64,000 nucleotides of DNA from CAVRCA01 sp963719345 (GTDB lineage: Bacteria > Pseudomonadota > Alphaproteobacteria > Acetobacterales > Acetobacteraceae): the NCBI GenBank assembly GCA_963719345.1, contig CAVRCA010000006.1, forward strand, positions 62,001-126,000, given 5' to 3'. Within the stretch, counting starts at the first letter, position 1. Each line of letters starts with the position of its first letter. Of the stretch, positions 62,521 through 64,000 are shown piece after piece. The notes beneath the pieces are model-generated. The model was not told the origin of the DNA. It saw only the letters and a program-made list of their open reading frames with translations, and made no database searches. The position numbers and the translations under genes were made by a program.

Positions 62521-63587
62521 CACAGCGGATCGCTGGCGAGCGACCGGTCTCGCAACTCGGACTGTGTCCCTCCATGCCACTCCGCCCCGTGCAGGTCGTC
62601 GCCCTTCCGCTGCGCCAGGAGATCAAGCCATCTTCGATAAAATCGGACCGCGGGCTCGCGCCAGGTCGGTGCTATCCGTCCCGTTGTCAGAACGCTCTGG
62701 AAATCGCCCATCAACTCCAGTCGACGCTCTCGGAAGGCACGCTCCTGGAACGAGACAAGGGCGGCCGTCGCATCGCGGTCGAAATAGCCCGACGGGATTC
62801 CCGGATAGCAGGTCCGCTCGCCCGCCAGGAAGCGCCGCACGTCGCGCCGGTATTCGCGCAGCAGTGCGTCGGCGTCGTATTCCGGATGGCCCTGCAAGAA
62901 CACGAACAGGCTCTGGTTCTGCTTGACGAACACGTCGGGGCCGAGCTGCGGTCCGCGCGAGAGGATGCTGTATCCCTTGTCGAGCAGGCAAGCTTCGTCA
63001 AGGCTGTTGTAGCGCGAATGAGGGACCTGCCAGCGGGATGGGGCGTCCGCCATCAGGATGTGATCCGACGCTTTTGCACACTCGAACACGCCCGAGAGCT
63101 TTTCGGGGAGGGCGTAGCGCGCAATCTCATCGAGGCGGAAAACCGCAGCATGAGCGGCATAGCACGACCACACCGTCGACAGCGTCCGACTGGCCGCCCA
63201 GTCGACCAACCGCGCCAGGGCCGGCCAGGACGGCTCGTCGGCGATCGCCTCGGCGCGAGGCTCCGTTCCGGTGACGATCAGGCCGTCGAGACGGCTGGCC
63301 CAGAGCGCGTCGCCGTCCTCATAAGGCTGACCAGTCGCCTCATCGTGCTTCGGTCCACTGAAGCCGGGGAGCACGAACAGTCGCAGGCGGATAGTGCCGT
63401 CCGGCGCAGCATCGCACAGAAGCTGGCGGAACTGCCGTTCGATCGCACGCATGGCGGCGGGCGCCATGTTGTTGACCAGGCCGATCACGAGTTCGTCGGC
63501 GCGGACCCGCCAGCCTCGCGGCCGGAGCGGCGAAGTCCCGCAGGCGAGCACGTCGGGTTCGAGCGCTCGCACGGTCACGTCATGCAT
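62520..63587 (-). CDS. MetA-like homoserine O-acyltransferase family protein
   Basis: A 355-residue type-1 glutamine-amidotransferase-like protein of the homoserine O-succinyl/acetyltransferase (MetA) family. VIGLVNNMAPAAMRAIERQF is the family N-terminus; LIVTGTEPRAEAI corresponds to the usual VTGAPVE; the nucleophile Cys is in VWSCYAAHAAV (usually CWGAQAA), and the His is in LQGHPEYDADAL. The changed oxyanion and substrate loops suggest a different amino alcohol or acyl donor. The ATG at 63587 overlaps the metY stop. The next genes (transporter, decarboxylase, ligase) are not methionine genes, which is unusual. Confidence 0.83.
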   Translation of the reverse strand: MHDVTVRALEPDVLACGTSPLRPRGWRVRADELVIGLVNNMAPAAMRAIERQFRQLLCDAAPDGTIRLRLFVLPGFSGPKHDEATGQPYEDGDALWASRLDGLIVTGTEPRAEAIADEPSWPALARLVDWAASRTLSTVWSCYAAHAAVFRLDEIARYALPEKLSGVFECAKASDHILMADAPSRWQVPHSRYNSLDEACLLDKGYSILSRGPQLGPDVFVKQNQSLFVFLQGHPEYDADALLREYRRDVRRFLAGERTCYPGIPSGYFDRDATAALVSFQERAFRERRLELMGDFQSVLTTGRIAPTWREPAVRFYRRWLDLLAQRKGDDLHGAEWHGGTQSELRDRSLASDPL

Positions 63588-64000
63588 GGGAATACGAGGA
63601 TCTCCATGTCCCTGCCGCCGCCTCGAGCGCCTGATCGATATCCTCCAGGATATCATCGATATGCTCTATTCCGACGCTGAGCCGGATCATTTCCGGGCTG
63701 ACCCCCGCCTGCCTTTGTTCATCCGGCGACATCTGCCGATGCGTGCTGGTTGCCGGGTGACAGGCGAGAGACTTGGCATCACCAAGGTTGACGAGCCGCT
63801 TCACCAGTTTGAGGGCATTATAGAAACGGGTGCCGCCTTCCAGCCCCCCCCGGACGCCGAACGTCAACAGCGAGCATGCCCGTCCCGCCAGGTACTTCTG
63901 CACCAGGGGGTAGTACCTGGCTTTCGGGGAATCCCGCGTAATTGACCCAGTCCACCCGGGGATCGTTGCGCAGCGCCTCGGCGACACGCCGGGCATTCTC
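63580..64000 (-). pseudogene. metY: O-acetylhomoserine aminocarboxypropyltransferase (MetY-like), 5' part outside window, one frameshift
   Basis: The C-terminal 140 residues of a PLP Cys/Met-metabolism enzyme. ENARRVAEALRNDP and VNYAGFPES lie in the first frame; after one extra base at 63919-63920 the next frame continues RYYPLVQKYLAGRACSLLTFGVRGG, LVNLGDAKSLACHPATSTHRQ and IRLSVGIEHIDDILEDIDQAL. This segment is diagnostic of MetY, which condenses O-acetylhomoserine with sulfide, rather than cystathionine gamma-synthase. Its stop overlaps the MetA-like gene, consistent with successive pathway steps. The active-site Lys region lies outside the window. Confidence 0.85.

Noticed and set aside
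59762..62640. Plus-strand open frames opposite the PLP decarboxylase and MHS transporter
   Set aside because: Low-complexity Arg/His/Gln composition, no domains, and both minus-strand genes are intact and coupled.

Overview
The window is 64 kb of high-GC chromosomal DNA from an alphaproteobacterium, most likely in the Rhodospirillales (Acetobacteraceae-like). This rests on a CcrM-type GANTC methylase next to rnhB, an Fe-S bacterial (6-4) photolyase, a Bpt-type leucyltransferase and a dense, overlapping gene layout. The species is not identified. I see no rRNA or tRNA gene, CRISPR array, insertion sequence or phage module.

0-20 kb is mostly housekeeping: ETF-ubiquinone oxidoreductase (cut by the window start), a degenerate uracil-DNA glycosylase, MoaB, an overlapping GT-GT-ClC operon, a PA0069-type radical SAM protein, an SDR and acyltransferase with overlapping 3' ends, RNase HII, CcrM, a beta-solenoid-like protein, two unrelated photolyases with a metallophosphatase, SixA with a CHAD protein, and citrate synthase. 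20-32.7 kb holds an MFS transporter, a frameshifted NdvB-like GH17/GT2 glucan synthase, small proteins, a YifB/ComM ATPase, an AGPS-like flavoprotein, a PsiF-repeat protein, a VWA-like protein and a FUSC membrane protein.

32.7-46 kb looks like a catabolic island: a Baeyer-Villiger-type monooxygenase, a Tat-exported solute-binding protein without a transporter, nitronate monooxygenase, acyl-CoA dehydrogenase, class III CoA-transferase, a Cys-less thiolase-like protein with its DUF35 partner, a beta-hydroxyacid dehydrogenase, a carboxymuconolactone-decarboxylase-like protein, an MBL-fold lactonase and a penicillin-acylase-family hydrolase. RDD and Bpt genes overlap the end of the last.

48-54.1 kb is a nitrogen-scavenging operon: biuret-hydrolase-like enzyme, NCS2-type permease, AtzF, AtzG, AtzE and AtzH. 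It could carry biuret or 1-carboxybiuret through allophanate to ammonia and CO2, but no cyanuric acid hydrolase is present. 54-64 kb holds two blocks meeting tail to tail. One is an ACP, an ANL ligase and a FabG-like reductase, behind an AT-rich promoter region. The other is an overlapping MetY, MetA-like, MFS, PLP decarboxylase and FATP-type ligase operon. Together they resemble an undescribed acyl/amino-acid biosynthetic locus.

About 29 single-base frame breaks, mostly +1 insertions, interrupt ten otherwise well-conserved genes. They are densest at 22.6-25 kb and 48-52.7 kb. They look like residual sequence errors rather than decay, so those genes are described across the breaks.
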